This document shows positions 1 to 12,613 of a DNA stretch of 64,000 bases, piece after piece. The position numbers and the translations under genes were made by a program. Source of the DNA: Toxoplasma gondii ME49 (Eukaryota; Apicomplexa; Conoidasida; Eucoccidiorida; Sarcocystidae); the NCBI RefSeq assembly GCF_000006565.2, contig NC_031477.1, forward strand, positions 1,520,043 to 1,584,042, written 5' to 3'. A model generated the notes under the pieces. The model made no database searches and was not told where the DNA came from. It saw only the letters and a list, made by a program, of their open reading frames with translations. Within the stretch, counting starts at the first letter, position 1. The number at the start of each line of letters is the position of its first letter.

Positions 1-229
1 ACGAAATAAAGAAATAATAGATGAGAAGACGCAGAGCAGCAGACGGCCTTTTAGGAAGAGGGAGACTTCCGAGCACGGAAAGAACACGCAGTTCTTGAGG
101 GTAGCAGGTATGATTAGGACAATCTGTGCGCAGACAGCAATCTTCTGCTCGAATTTTGACCTGAAAGTTCTGGACTTTATCCCCTCGAATGTCGTGTAGA
201 CATCCGGAGAGTTGTTTCCTTGTAATTTA
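1..229. other. 3' flank of the CLC gene
   Basis: This stretch lies just beyond the stop codon of the minus-strand CLC gene and probably holds its 3' untranslated region. No open frame or repeat of note is seen. Confidence 0.4.
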
Positions 230-796
230 TTAATCCGCTTGAAAGTGCTTGAATTTCATGTAAGGCATGAACGTTCCCTTCGTGATCATGCCGTGAAGAC
301 GCCCGTGACGAGACAGCAAGCACATCCTGGAAACCAGTGGAAAAACGCAGATTAAAAAGAAGCAAAAGGGAGAAAACCGATGAAAAACGGGAAGAAGCGA
401 AAAAGTGCCACTGAAGAGTGAGGGAACTGCCAGCCCGAGAACCGAGAAGAGACGTGGAGAGGAAGGAGACGCGAGCGCCGTGCATATGCAGATCTCTGGA
501 AATAAGAAAATCTCTTTCTCGAGCAATAAGATTCCCCCCTGAAGGACTCGCTCAACCTGCCCCTTTGGTGGCAACTCTACAGGACATCTTCACAAAAAAA
601 GCAGCTTTTTATGTTCAAGCAGGTGTCCTATATACTACCACTTCCACACGCGTACGCATACACACATAAATGCACAGATAACTATATATATATATATAAA
701 TATAAATAAATATATATAAATAAATATAAATATATATATATATATATAAATATATATAAATATATATGAACACATCTATACTTATCTGCTTGTGCA

Positions 797-841
<45 letters not shown>

Positions 842-3800
842 GAATGTGCATGTACATGCATGTAGAGATCTATTCTTACGAGCATTTGAGTTGTTTGAAG
901 GTGCCATAGACATCGATGAGAGGCGTTTCTGGAGGCAACTGAAGCGGCTGTGTTTCGTCAACAAGGCTGGACATGTCGAGGCGGACGTCTTCAATTTCCA
1001 TGTCTGCATGCGCGTCTGCGTGCGAAGGCTTTCCGCCTTCGCGCGCGCTCGGCTGCTCGAGGTAGCCGGCTGAGGGCATCCGGCAAAACAAGTGACTTTT
1101 CCTGTCTCTCTCAGCTCCTCCCCGTCGCCCCTGCTCGCGCGTGGCGGAGACGCTTCCCTTCTCGAATTCATGCGCCGCTTCTCTCTCGCTCGCCTCTCTC
1201 GTCTCCAACGACGCACGCAACTCGCCTTCTCGCAAACACAACGAAGACGAAGAAGAAGCGGAAGAGGAAGAAGAGGAGGAAGAGGAGGAGGAAGAAAGGT
1301 GCTGTGTTGGAGTATCCCAACTTGGAGATGGAGAAGTCGACAGCGAGAGGAGTTCCACGTTTTCTTCAGACCCTGAGAAGGTCGGAAGCCAAGCGATTGG
1401 GTGTCCCCGTTCAACGTCGCGAGCGTCTGCACTCTCTCGTGAATCGAGGAGAAAGGCAGAGAGATCTCGTGCCTCCATGTCCTTCTTCCCCCTCAACTGC
1501 TCCGTCTCCTCTCCAGGTCCTTCTTCCCGGCTGTCGGCTTCGTGTCCTGTCTCAGAGCAGAGCAGCAGCGGCTGCACGCGCCGGCGCCCGCTCCGGTGTA
1601 CGTACAGCAGAGAGACCGCGCCGCGTCTCCACCGCGCTGACGCGGCGAACGAAGAACTGGAGAACGAGACGAAAGTGTGGGCGTGGATGAACGGGTGTTG
1701 AGAGCGCAGCAGCTCCTCCAAAACGTCTCGCAAGCGGTGCGAGCAGAGGTAGCCCAGCACCACGCGCGACTCCGAGTCCAGGACGACTGGAAAGCCTTCA
1801 AACGGATGTCTGGAAGAAACGGAAAACAAAGAAGACTCAAACTGAAGAGTGAGGAGAGACTGAAAACAAGAAAAAGAAGAAAAGCAGAAAGAGAGGGGAG
1901 GCAAGGACAGCGAGAGATCGAAAGGGAGAGAAGGAGAGACAGAATGGAGGGAGAGCGAGAGAGTAAGGGAGAAAAAGAGGGTGGGAAGAACGAGAAAGCG
2001 TCTGCGTCGGTTTCGACGAATGTCGGCGTGACTTGAAGGTGAAAAGGATATCGTCAGGTTTTACATTGATAGTTGCCGACAGATATGTTTAAGAGACAGG
2101 AACTCTCTGAACGGTTTCCTCACTTGGAGACAAGGTGCAGAAGATCGCCGAGCGTTCGCCTCTCGTTGACGGCAAGAAAAACCACGTTTCTTTCCATGAC
2201 GTCTGCAGCTCGCAGATTCGCGAAGGAGACCTGGAAACGCGAACAGAACGGCTCTCGCTTTGAACGTAAGACGCAACGCAACGTCAAAAGAGACTTCCGT
2301 CAGTCAAACGCGAGACGAGTCTCTGAGTTTTTCCACACGAAGAAATGAACAGATATCTCCTTTGACTGACAGCTCTGGTTCACGACACGAAGTCACTCCA
2401 CACCGCGAGGTCACTCCCCGGACGCCGAAACGCTGCGAAAGCTCTAGACCCACTCACTCGCACAAGGGCAGACTCGCGAACCTGTATACACCCAGAAGCA
2501 ACCGGAAGGACAAGGAACTCAACACACCACGAAGGAACATCTGGATACGGCATGCCTATTGTACGCAGGTGCCGCATCACGAGGAACGGAGGAGTGAAAA
2601 GGACTCCTGTGCAGGCGTCGACCGCGGTACGTACTTCCTGCGTATGGAACATGAAGGGATAGCGCTTGCAGACGAGGAGGCCGTCGTAGAGGGAGTAGCC
2701 GCAGAGGGCACCGCTGACTCCTTTTGCGACGCCGAGAGCGAGGAGGAAGGGGAGTCCGAAGGCCGAGGAATTGGGCGAGCCTTGCGCTTGAGAAGAGATT
2801 TCCATCATGAGGAGCACCAGCGACAAATTCATTCGTGTGATGCCGCAGAGAAAGGAGACGGCGCCCACGAGAGCGTAGCTGCTCGGAGAAGGATTCACCG
2901 TCATGAAAGGGTACGCCATGTTCAGTTTCAACACCAACAGACCGACCAGGCGCCCGTACGCAGAGCCGATCTGCGAGGCAGAGACACACAAAGAGGTCCG
3001 AAAAAACACAAAGGTCCGCAGGCGGGGGGGAGACGCGTAGCAGCTGTGGGGAGAGAAACGAAGAACAGACATGCAAAGCGCGGGGACAGACTGGCGTTTG
3101 AAAGAGGCAAAAACCGATTCAGCAACCTGGCTCTCCCGGATGGAGCGTCAGAGGGGGCTGTGCTGGTGCTCTCTCAAAACAGCAGGTGTCGAAAGACAGG
3201 AACAGACGCATGCTTTTGCGTGTTCTGTTCTCTTCACTTTAGTCGGAAACGAATCGACTTCTCTCAGCGGTCATCGCGACAATGCCCACATTTTCTACTT
3301 CCACTCGCGACCTGGCCTGCTGTCTCAGTCCTCTCTCGAATTCTCCTTTCTTCTCCCATCCCTCTCCGTGCTTCGCTCTTGACCCCCCGACTCCTTGTCT
3401 TCCTTCTCTCCTCGTCTGACTCCTTTACAAGTTCCTTTCTTCCTTCCCGTCACCTTCCTTTCTTCTTGCTCGCATTTCTCGCGCGGCACTTTCTCTTTGT
3501 GTCGTCCTCACAATCAAGGCTGGAACGAAGATGCCTGCAGGCAGCGCGAGGCCGAACGTGGCGACAGCGAGCGAAAATTTGAGGAGGAGGAGAAGAAACA
3601 GTTCGCCGAGCACGGCGGCGTCGAGGCGATACGCCGAGCCTGGGAGCCCTGGAGGTGTCGAGGCCTCTCCGGCTGTCTCGACGCCCAAAGGAGAGACGAA
3701 GAGAGCAGGCGCATGCAGCGACTCAGAAAACGAAGAAATCGGAACGGACGGTGGAAAGGAGGCAGGTGCAGGAGCGCACATCCCAAAGCGATCCACGGGG

Positions 3801-6800
3801 TGCCCCGCTGTCGACGAACATCTCGAGAAAAGATTCACTGCAGATTGAAAAAACGAAAAGAAAACATATCGAGGAAAGCATACAGATATACTTATACATA
3901 TACATATACACAGATCTACATATAAAATATGGGCGTGTGAGTGTTCAGACATATTTAGATGTAGGAGCGAAATGCAAAAAAACAACTGAGACGGGGAAAA
4001 GCAAGGCATGCTGGCATACTCTAGACGCATCGACGAAAATAGTCGGAGACGTGTACGTCGCAACAACACTGAGGGAAGACATTGGAGAAAAAAACGAGAC
4101 ATGGTGATTCGCTGACGACCAAAGGCGTACCCTCTCGCCCGACAGACCAAGCCTTTCTGCACGGTCTTTGAACTTTTCTCTCTCGTTCGTCTCTCTGTGT
4201 TCGCGCGCTTCTACAGTTCACCTTCTTTCTCTTTTCTCTGTCTCCTTCTTGTGCTTTCCCTCATCTTCTTCTCACCGAGAAGGTCTCCTGAGGAGGCGCC
4301 GACCATCGGGAACACGAAGTTGACAAGGGCAGTGCATGCAGCGACGCAGACGCAGTCGGCAATGGGTCCCTGACTTTGAATTTTCTCCAACGTCTTTCTG
4401 AGAAACGATTTCTCCCCTCTCGCATCTTCCTCCCCTCTCCCTGCTTCTTCCGTCTCCCGACCTCCTCGTCTCTCCTCCCTCTTCACCTCTCCCTCTTCTT
4501 CTCCGCCTTCTTCTCCCGTTCCGCTGCGTTGGGCCTGTGCGTGAGTTCGCGGCTCCGTCGCCGTTCGCCTGGAGTTTCGGCGGCAGTCTGTGCTGTCCTC
4601 TGCTGCGCGAGGCGCTGGCCGATGCGCTCGCCGGAGTTGCGCGGCGCGGAGCGCTAACCAGATGAACACAGGGCCGAGGACGCCGCCGAGGAGCCCCAGC
4701 AGAGCGAAGGGCAGAAGTTCGACGACTTCGAACGTATGGAAGAAGTCTGCCGAGTCGCGCAGCCAGCGGGAAGGCCCCCCGCGGGAGAAGGGTGAGAAGA
4801 AGCCGGTTTTCGAGTCCTTCGGCGTCGCCTGCGAGTTCAGGATTTCCAGCACAGTCGACGCAGAGACGCACGCGCAGCAGCACAGCCAGAGCGCGGACCC
4901 TGGGAGATCTGAAGCGCCCATCTCCTCGAAAGCAAACAAGACGCCTGCGATTGGACTCCCAAAGGCGCAGCTCATCCCCGCCGCGCTCGCGGCCGCCAGC
5001 AGAGGCTTCTGCACACTCTCCTCCCGACTGCGCAAAAAGCGCCCGCGCAAGCACCGCGTCTTGCCTTCCCACGGTGCAGACGCAGGACGCGGAGAGGACG
5101 GCGAGGGAGCAAAAGAAGAAGAAGACGAGGCGGGGAGGCGAGGAGGGCGGGAGGGAGACACGGGGGCAGAGACGGACGAAGGCAGGAGAGATGCATGGTC
5201 GCAGGCGTCCTCACGGTTCTCTCTGTGGGGAGACGACGGAGGCAGACACTGGGGAAAGCGTTTCTTTCTTCGAGGAGCGCCGGGCGACGGGGAGCAGAGC
5301 CGCAGGAGCAGATGCGCCCAGCAACAAGCGACGTGAACCATTGGGCCTTCTTTTCCAAGCACGAGGCCGCTGCCAACTGCCAGAGAGAGGCCGAAAATCT
5401 TCACAATCAACACAGTCGCGGACAACACATGGGGGAGAGAACGGAAGCCGTTCAAGAGCACCTTGACTTCAGCAATTCCTGAAAAAAGAAACGAATGAAA
5501 CGACAGCGGTCACATCAAAAAGGGAGAAGGCCTAGCAACGCGCAAGCCACTCTTCGAGACTTCCCCGATTCCTGTCTGCTTCTCAGGTGACGCTTTCCAT
5601 CCGTCGACCTCTTTCTTCTTCGTCCTTTCCTTTCTTCTCCTTCTCTGCTTGCCTTGTCCCTCCCGTTCTTCTCCTCGTTTTGCGCTCGAATTCCATACTG
5701 CTTTCTTGTTCCTTAAGTTTCGATGTTTTTCTCCTTTCTCCCGAACTGGAGGTTTTCGCTCTCACCCGAGCCTGCGGCTTTCGGAGCCAAGGCGCAGACA
5801 AGCCATGCGGCGGCGGCGACTGCGCCGATTGTCACGAGAGCGAAAAAGAGAAAATCGAAGATGACGCGCGCGACGCGTCTCGCTCCCGCGCCTGTTACTC
5901 TCGCCGCCTCGCGAACGAAAGAAGAAAGTGACTCCGAAAAGGAAGGCGCAGAATCCGGAGAGAAAGAAGGAGAAGAAGAGCGAGAAAGAAGTACAGACAC
6001 CGGAGAAGAAGGAGATGGAGGCACAGATGGGGACGAAGAAGACAGAGGTACAGAGGGAGAGGAAGGAGGAGATGAAGGAGGAGACGAAGACGAAGTAGGC
6101 AGAGGCATAGAAGGAGAGGAAGCGGATGAAGGCGAAGGAGAAGAAGGAACATGCGGTGGTAATGGAAGAACGGAGGGGGGAGAAGAAGAGTGAGAAGAAG
6201 ACGAGGACGGAGAAGGAGGTACCGGTGCAGAGAGAGACGAAGAAGGTGGTGGAGAAGACGGAGGCACAGGTACAGATGGAGGAGAAGAAGGAAGCAGAGG
6301 CATGGATGGAGAAGACGGAGGTACAGGTACAGAGGGAGAGGAAGAGTAAGGAGAAGAAGGATGAACCGGCGAAAACGAAGGTTGTTTGGGTTGGTGGGGA
6401 GAAGGAAAGTTGACAGAAAGGCGACGAGAAGAGACAACGGGAGAGAGAGATGAGAGGGAAATCACGTTGGAGACAGAAGACGGATGTGAAGGCAAGGGTT
6501 CGAGTGTAACGACACCTGAATACGGTTGCTTCTTTTCTCCAGACGCCGTTGTCTCATTACGTTTGCTCTCTTCCAGAGCCGACGTCACAGGCCCCGGAGG
6601 CGGGGACGAAAGAGAAGAAGCCACAGTAGAAGAAGACGAGGGAGGAAGAGCCGAAGGAGGAGAGGAAGGAGACGAAGAGGACGACGGAGGAAAAGTCGAG
6701 AAAGAAGTAGGATCGCCTTGAGAGTTTCGCGGAGACTGGACAGAGAGAGAAGCGACAGGGAGAGGAGGAGACGAAGAAACAACTGGAGCGGTCCTTTCCC

Positions 6801-9800
6801 TGTCTTTCGTCGTGGCGGCAAGAGAAGGGGAGCTGGCTTTGTCGAGGTCTGAACTGTTCTGCGTTGCTTCTTTTTCAGAGCCAGAAAGACGCCCCGATGC
6901 CGGGCTGCCGTTGCTCGCATTTTCCCTCGGATGACTTGTTTTGTCTACCTCCGCCGATTCGTTTCTCTTCTCGGGTGCCTCGTCAGCCGGTCCCTGCGCT
7001 CTCTCCGACAAGTCCGCAGAGGGGGAAGGAGAAGAGGAGGGAGAAGAAGAAGACGGAGGAGAGGAAGAGGGAGGAGAAGGAGGGGGAGGAGACGAAGAAG
7101 GAGGAGGGGAAGAAGAAGAGGGAGAAGAAGACGACGGAGGAGAAGAAGGGGGAGGAGACGAAGGAGAGGGAGGAGAGGGAGGAGAGGAAGAGGGAGGAGA
7201 AGAAGACGGAGGAGAGGAAGGGGGAGGAGAAGGAGACGGAGGAGAGGAAGAGGGAGGAGACGAAGGAGAGGGAGAAGTAGAAGAAGACGGAGGAGAAGGA
7301 GGGGGAGGAGACGAAGAAGGAGGAGGGGAAGAAGAAGAGGGAGAAGAAGACGACGGAGGAGAAGAAGACGGAGGAGACGAAGAAGGAGGAGGGGAAGAAG
7401 AAGAGGGAGAAGAAGACGACGGAGGAGAAGAAGGGGGAGGAGACGAAGGAGAGGGAGGAGAGGAAGAGGGAGGAGAAGAAGACGGAGGAGAGGAAGGGGG
7501 AGGAGAAGGAGACGGAGGAGAGGAAGAGGGAGGAGACGAAGGAGAGGGAGAAGTAGAAGAAGACGGAGGAGAAGAAGACGGAGGAGAGGAAGAGGGAGGA
7601 GACGAAGGAGAGGGAGAAGTAGAAGAAGAAGGAGAAGAAGACGGAGAAGAAGAAGAGGGAGGAGAAAGGGAAGGACGCATCTTCAGATCCGCGTGGACGA
7701 AGGGTTCAGACGTCGGGCCGAGGACAAGAGCAGACCAGGACAGCCACGTCGGCGGAAAGAGAAGACGCGCCGCTTTCGCGGCCTCGCCACCCTCCGCAGA
7801 TTTCCCCCCTCTGCCCACTGCATCAGCCGATTCAGTGGACGACGAAGCATCTGGAGACGAAGCAGGCGAAGAAAGAGGAGAAGACGACGGGAGAGGAGAG
7901 AACTGAAGGGAGGGAGGCGCTGGTGGGATGCATGCATTGTTAGCGAAGTCTACAGTGAAGGCGGATCCGCAGCACTGCCTGAGAAGAAGAGTCACAAGCC
8001 ACGACACGAGTCGATCATTTACTGCAAGTTTCGTGATCTCTGCAGCACAATCAACTTCGCACACATTCTCCAGTTCTGCTGGATTCGTCTTCGCTAAAAC
8101 GAACGTAGCAGGCACCGTTGAAGCGTCCTGCAGCGCTCCCGCGCAGCCAGAGACGGAGGGGACTTTGCAGAAACGTGCAAGAACACTCTGCGAGTCCATT
8201 TACTCGAAGAACTCCCCCACAACAAACGTTGGCCTTCTTTACTTCACACCATCGACGCTTCGCTCTGCGAAAGTCGAGCTACGAGCTGGAACTCTGCTAC
8301 TTAGTCCGCATGCACAGAGACCGAGCTCCGTGGCGCCTTTTACCCTCCGACGTTCGTAGCGGATGCTGAATGTCTACCCCGCTCGACCAGCGTCGTTTCC
8401 TCAATGGGTACCTCAACGTAGGAAGCGCACACAGCACGGACATCGCAGACCTGGCTGGCGTGTATCGGCGGAACATGGAGAAGCACAAAGTCAATTTTCG
8501 GCGATGGAAACAAACAGAGGCAGGCCCTTGCAGTTCCTCGCGGCTCTGAAGAAGACGCTGCTTCGGACAACGAGACACTGAGGTTTGTTCACCGAAAAAC
8601 CGCGAGAGACGAGAAGAAACATCTAAAAACGACGCAGCACGGCAGGCAAGCTGCAGAGGGTTGACAGTCTCTTCTTCACTTTCGTCGTCTGTCTTCGTCT
8701 TGTCTTTCTTCTGTTTCGTCACCAGCGCTTATCGTGTCTTCAACTGGTGGCATCTCTGTCTTAAAGCGTCTACTCTTCACCGCCTCCGCTGGGCTGCTAC
8801 ATATCCCTTCTCTCTCGTCTAGTGTGAGAATTGTGGGCTGCGCGTCCTCCTCAGCGCGCCACTGCCTCCCCCGTTTGTGGCAGACGAACACAGAGACGAA
8901 CACACAGTCTCCCGACGGTCTCTCCGGTCTCGAGGACTCTGCGTGGTCCAGGTACGAAAAGGATTTTTATTTTTTCTCGCTTCGCTTCGCCCCCGAAACG
9001 CTTTTCTGTACGCACTCTCTGTCGAGCCAGAAGAACGAACGACAGAAGCCGACGCGGAGGTCGCTGACGAAGGTGGACGCGTGGTGGATGTAGAACGCAG
9101 AGAATCCAGTGAAGAGCCCTACGAGGGCGGCGAGGACCCAGACCTCGAGAACCTCGAACAGCTGGCGCTTCCCCGGTGTACAGACAGTCCGCTTGGCCGT
9201 GAGGAGCAGCCGCCGCAGGAGAGCCGCAACATGCACTGCGAGGAGAACCGCCACGCGGAGCAGAACTGCGAAAACCAGCAGCGCAGGCACCAGACACCAG
9301 GTGTACGTACACCCCGCGACGCGGCGGCCGAGACGCAGCAGCGACGCCGGAGCAGCCGCATGCAGGCGGCGCGGGCGCGGCAGAGCTCCACGTCTCGGGG
9401 CGGGAGAGAAGAGCGGCAAAAAAGAGGCAGCAGAGGCTTCGGAGTCCCCTAGAAAACGCGAACTCGCCTCCGAGAAATGATGAGTTTCTGAATCCTTGAG
9501 GAGGATGCGCTCGAAGGAGGGCTGTCGGCCGTCTGTGGAGAGGGACTCTCGCTCTTCTTCTCTCTGGGAGGATAGAGGCTTGAGCGGAATCTCCTGTGGC
9601 CGCCGCTCCTGGCGAGAAGAGCCGGAGACGAGCCCAACTAGCGGCAGCGCGACCGCGAACCCTGAGGCTCTGACTTCTGAGAAGCTGTGCACAGAGGCAG
9701 TCTCGCGCCCGTGTGGAGACTCCGCAGAACACACCAGACTCTCAAACAGCGGAGAAGATTCCTCCAAAGACGCAGACGAAGAAAACGGGAACGAAGAGGG

Positions 9801-10100
9801 GGGAGAAGAAGAGAAGCAACAGGAAGAAGAGTTCTCTGGATTACTCAGCGGATTGGGAGCAAGGGGGAGAGTCAAACGTTTTGATGTTGTGCCTTCGTTG
9901 ACGTCTCTGTTTAGCGAAGGAAAGGAGGGCAGCGGCGCGGTCGCAGAAGGCGCATGCGTGGAAACGGAGTCGCCAGCCTCTCGCTGGCTGTTCTTCCCCG
10001 CCCCCGTCTGCTGTATGTACACCTCTCGCGGGCTCTGTGACTCCCTTCTTCTCCTGCCAGGACGAGGCTCTTCCCCTCCGCCGCTCGGTGAAGCTGGCAT
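230..10100 (-). CDS. CLC-family chloride channel / Cl-/H+ exchanger, 8 exons, ~2098 aa
   Basis: Exons from 5' to 3' are 10100-9012, 7974-5766, 5478-4276, 3837-3512, 2970-2635, 2230-2124, 1809-880 and 326-230. All phases close and give 2098 residues. The first CLC helix lies near residues 318-345 (AALVGLFTGFSAFYIHH). It is followed by GSGIAEVKVLLNG at ~1098, the gating-glutamate motif GKEGP (Glu ~1143), SPIAGVLFAFEEMG with the proton-glutamate site, GLALPAGIFVPALI at the end of exon 4, and GSAYGRLVG at the start of exon 5. CBS1 spans exons 6-7 (ADVMERNVVFLAVN to HPFEGFPVVLDSE); CBS2 ends in exon 8 (RHGRLHGMITKG). The retained Glu pair suggests an exchanger, and the LNG motif recalls the CLC-6/7 (endosomal) class; both are inferences. 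The protein is 2-3 times the usual length because of low-complexity insertions, the largest at residues ~460-1045. GSGIPE of most family members reads GSGIAE here. The ATG at 10100 has A at -3. A membrane transporter is secure; its compartment is not. Confidence 0.93.
680..836. repeat. (TA)n / (TAAA)n microsatellite in CLC intron 7
   Basis: An imperfect TA/TAAA array is followed by a nearly pure (TA)n run at about 799-836. It lies wholly inside the last intron of the CLC gene (879-327). It creates spurious Ile/Tyr open frames on both strands. Confidence 0.9.
5920..7680 (-). repeat. Ser/Pro-coding purine-rich repeat tract inside the CLC gene
   Basis: About 1.75 kb of almost pure purine (GAG/GAA/GGA) on the plus strand encodes, on the minus strand, a run of Ser and Pro of ~580 residues inside exon 2 of CLC. 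Near-identical blocks recur at about 7080-7250, 7305-7370 and 7370-7560, and shorter units recur at 7254, 7533 and 7593, so the tract grew by tandem duplication. It falls between the extracellular/luminal WLSWSALVLG segment and the helix before GSG, i.e. in a loop. The frame stays open throughout, so it is coding, not an intron. Confidence 0.85.
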
Positions 10101-11689
10101 GATGCAGAGACGAAGGGGAGGGAGAAGAAGAGAAAGAGGAGAAGTGGAGGAAGAGGACGCAGGGGCAGCTAGCCGAGTCGTCCGGAGTTACTCGCCACTG
10201 CCGCCGGTCATGTCGTCGCGCTTTTGTCGAAGGGGAGACATGGGAGGAGAGTCTGGTGGCTTTGACAGAGCATGAGAAGGATGGACAATGAACAGAAAGG
10301 TCCGCTGTCGCTGCACACAGATACGAGGGCGGTGAACGGCGCGGGCAGGCGGTTCAGCAGCGGTCCTTTGCAGAAGTTGACGTAGAGAAGAGAACGCGAG
10401 TCTCTGGGCTTCGAGCAAAGGATAGAAGCTGCGTGGTTGGTACCATCTCCAAATATCAGAGATAAAAGAGCGTATTTTGTCTCCGGGAGAACGTGCAGGC
10501 CGCGACGCTTTCGATATAGGCACACGAAATTGGCTGGGCGGAGTCAAAAGAGGGGGGAAGAGTGCAGAAACTCGGGCGTGGAAGTGGAGAGAGAAGCCGC
10601 TTTTCGTCTCTCCCTGTCTGCGTCTCGTCTCTCTCGTTTTTCTCAGCTCTCTCTCTCGGTCTTCTTTGTCTTCTCTCGGGGCCTCTGTGTGGCTTTGTCG
10701 TCTGCGCCTCGCCGAGCGCGGGCGAGGTTGGAGCAGCCAGGGAATGAGTCGGTTTTCGCAGAAAGATGTGAAAGCGTCCGCGTGCAGACGAGAAAGCACA
10801 GGAAGCAAGCGTTCCACCTTTTTGGGTGTCTTTACACCCGAAAAGCGGCGAGTGTTTTCGAGCGCTGCCTCGTCTTCCTCCTCGACCTTGTCCTGGGCCC
10901 CACGCAGGTTTGCAGGCGACTTTGCGGGTCTCTCCATGCGCCGCATGCGTCTTTTTTTCTTTTTCCTGTCGACTCTCGGACACCGAGACGCAGAGGTTCA
11001 TCTGTGCGAGTCTGTTCTTCGCAGAAAAAGGCGAGTCCGTGTGTCGAAGCAAGCCATCGCTGCATGTGGCTACAACTTCTCGTTCGGTGTCGGCTCTGCG
11101 CTCCTCTCGCCCTCGACTGGCTTGGTCCTTGTTGCCTCTCTCGCTCGTTGTGTCTTCTTTTCCGGTCTCTCTGCTTCCTGTAGAGGCACACGTCTTTCTT
11201 CGGATGTCTCCCGCTTTCCCCTTGAACAGGAAGACAGGAGACGCTCTCTTCTCCCAGAGATAAGCCGCGGGCGAACAAAGACCTCTTCATGCACAGAGAA
11301 GGAGCTGGCGAGAAGGTTTCTGCAGCTCAGTCGATCTCTTCTGAAATCCACCAACGCAGACAGACGAAAATGGAGAAGGAAAGGAAAGCAACAAGTTAGG
11401 AGGCAGGAGGGAGCAAAGCTCGGACGCCCAGCCCCTGCTGTCTCCGATCTGCGGCAACGACCTGAGACACCAGCAGACACGTTCTGCGCCCAGAAACTCC
11501 TGTTGCCGTCCTGAGGAACTCTTTCGTCCTTGTCTCTCTCCTCCACTTCTTCTTGGTCTGCTCTCCCCTACGCGACCTTCGCCTCGGGCAGCCTCTCCTC
11601 TCTTCTTTCCTTCTCATCAACCTGCGCTCGACTTCTCTCTCGTGTCTGAGAACAGTCGACCTCGTCTGCCTTCCTCGTCACCCGCAAAG

Positions 11690-11732
<43 letters not shown>

Positions 11733-11923
11733 GTATTCGTATGCCCGAATTACATATATATATATATATATATATTGTATGCATTGGTGTGTTTCTCGCA
11801 AGTGTGTGTACATGCGTGGGGAGAAAAAAGAGTAGGAGGGAGACGCGCTTTGCCCCCGCAGATCGTGAATTGTGGAACGTATTGCTCCGGAAGAACGTGA
11901 TCGGAGCGATTCAGCTGGAGAAG
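10101..11923. promoter_or_regulatory. Divergent intergenic region between CLC (-) and the 210-aa gene (+)
   Basis: The two flanking genes point away from each other, so this 1.8 kb should hold both promoters. It contains a hairpin GGGTGT-CTTT-ACACCC at 10824-10839 and (TA)n arrays near the 3' end. Open frames here are overlapping on both strands and show no family signature, so I call none as a gene. Confidence 0.45.
11691..11776. repeat. Two (TA)n arrays upstream of the 210-aa gene
   Basis: Pure (TA)n runs occupy about 11691-11727 and 11752-11776, separated by a short unique spacer. They lie ~150-230 bp upstream of the predicted ATG at 11924, within the likely 5' untranslated or promoter region. 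Confidence 0.9.
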
Positions 11924-12540
11924 ATGGCGACGCCTGCGCCCTTTAAAATCTTCAAGGCCTCGCCGCCTCCCGCGCCAACGGGTCGGAAGCCCACTGGGTA
12001 CCGAGGTGAGGAAGGAGACACTTTGCTCGGCAAAAGAACGGTGTCGATCCTGCGAGAAGGCCTTGTCGGCCTCGAGCGAGCAAAGGTGGATGTGGAGGCA
12101 GCGAAAGGGCAGGCGAGAATGAGGGAGGTGGAGAGCGGAGAAAGAGGGAAAGAGAAAGAAGGAGAGAGAGGGAGAAAAGGAGACTCGAGAGAGATGATGG
12201 ACAGAAAGAGAGCACGATAACTGTCGGAAGAGGAAGAAGAAAGACAGGAAGAGAATAAGAGCGTGGAGAGAAAGGAGAAAAGTCAGAGAAAGGAGAGAGA
12301 GGCGAAAGAGAAGCGGGTCGATGGATCTCCAGAACAGTGTCTGGAACTTGCTTTCCAAGGGAAAAAGGAAAAAAATGTCGTCGAGCAAAGAAAGGAGTCT
12401 TTGTTTCATTGCCCCCACCCGCGGGAGGACGCAAGAGACGCCTGTCCATACGGCTCTCGCAATTCGCCACAGTCCCGTGCGCCACTTGGCAAACGCATCA
12501 AATTATATAATTGTGTATTCACGCCTTTGCAGCTGCATGC

Positions 12541-12613
<73 letters not shown>

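Noticed and set aside
615..885. Open frames rich in Ile/Tyr (also at 11.6-11.9, 12.5-12.8, 37.5, 38.1, 46.4 and 55.2 kb)
   Set aside because: They are translations of (TA)n microsatellites and have no other content.
6931..8097. Long plus-strand frames of nearly pure Arg/Gly or Glu/Gly
   Set aside because: They are antisense to the Ser/Pro tract of the CLC gene, whose splice phases and flanking CLC motifs fix the coding strand.
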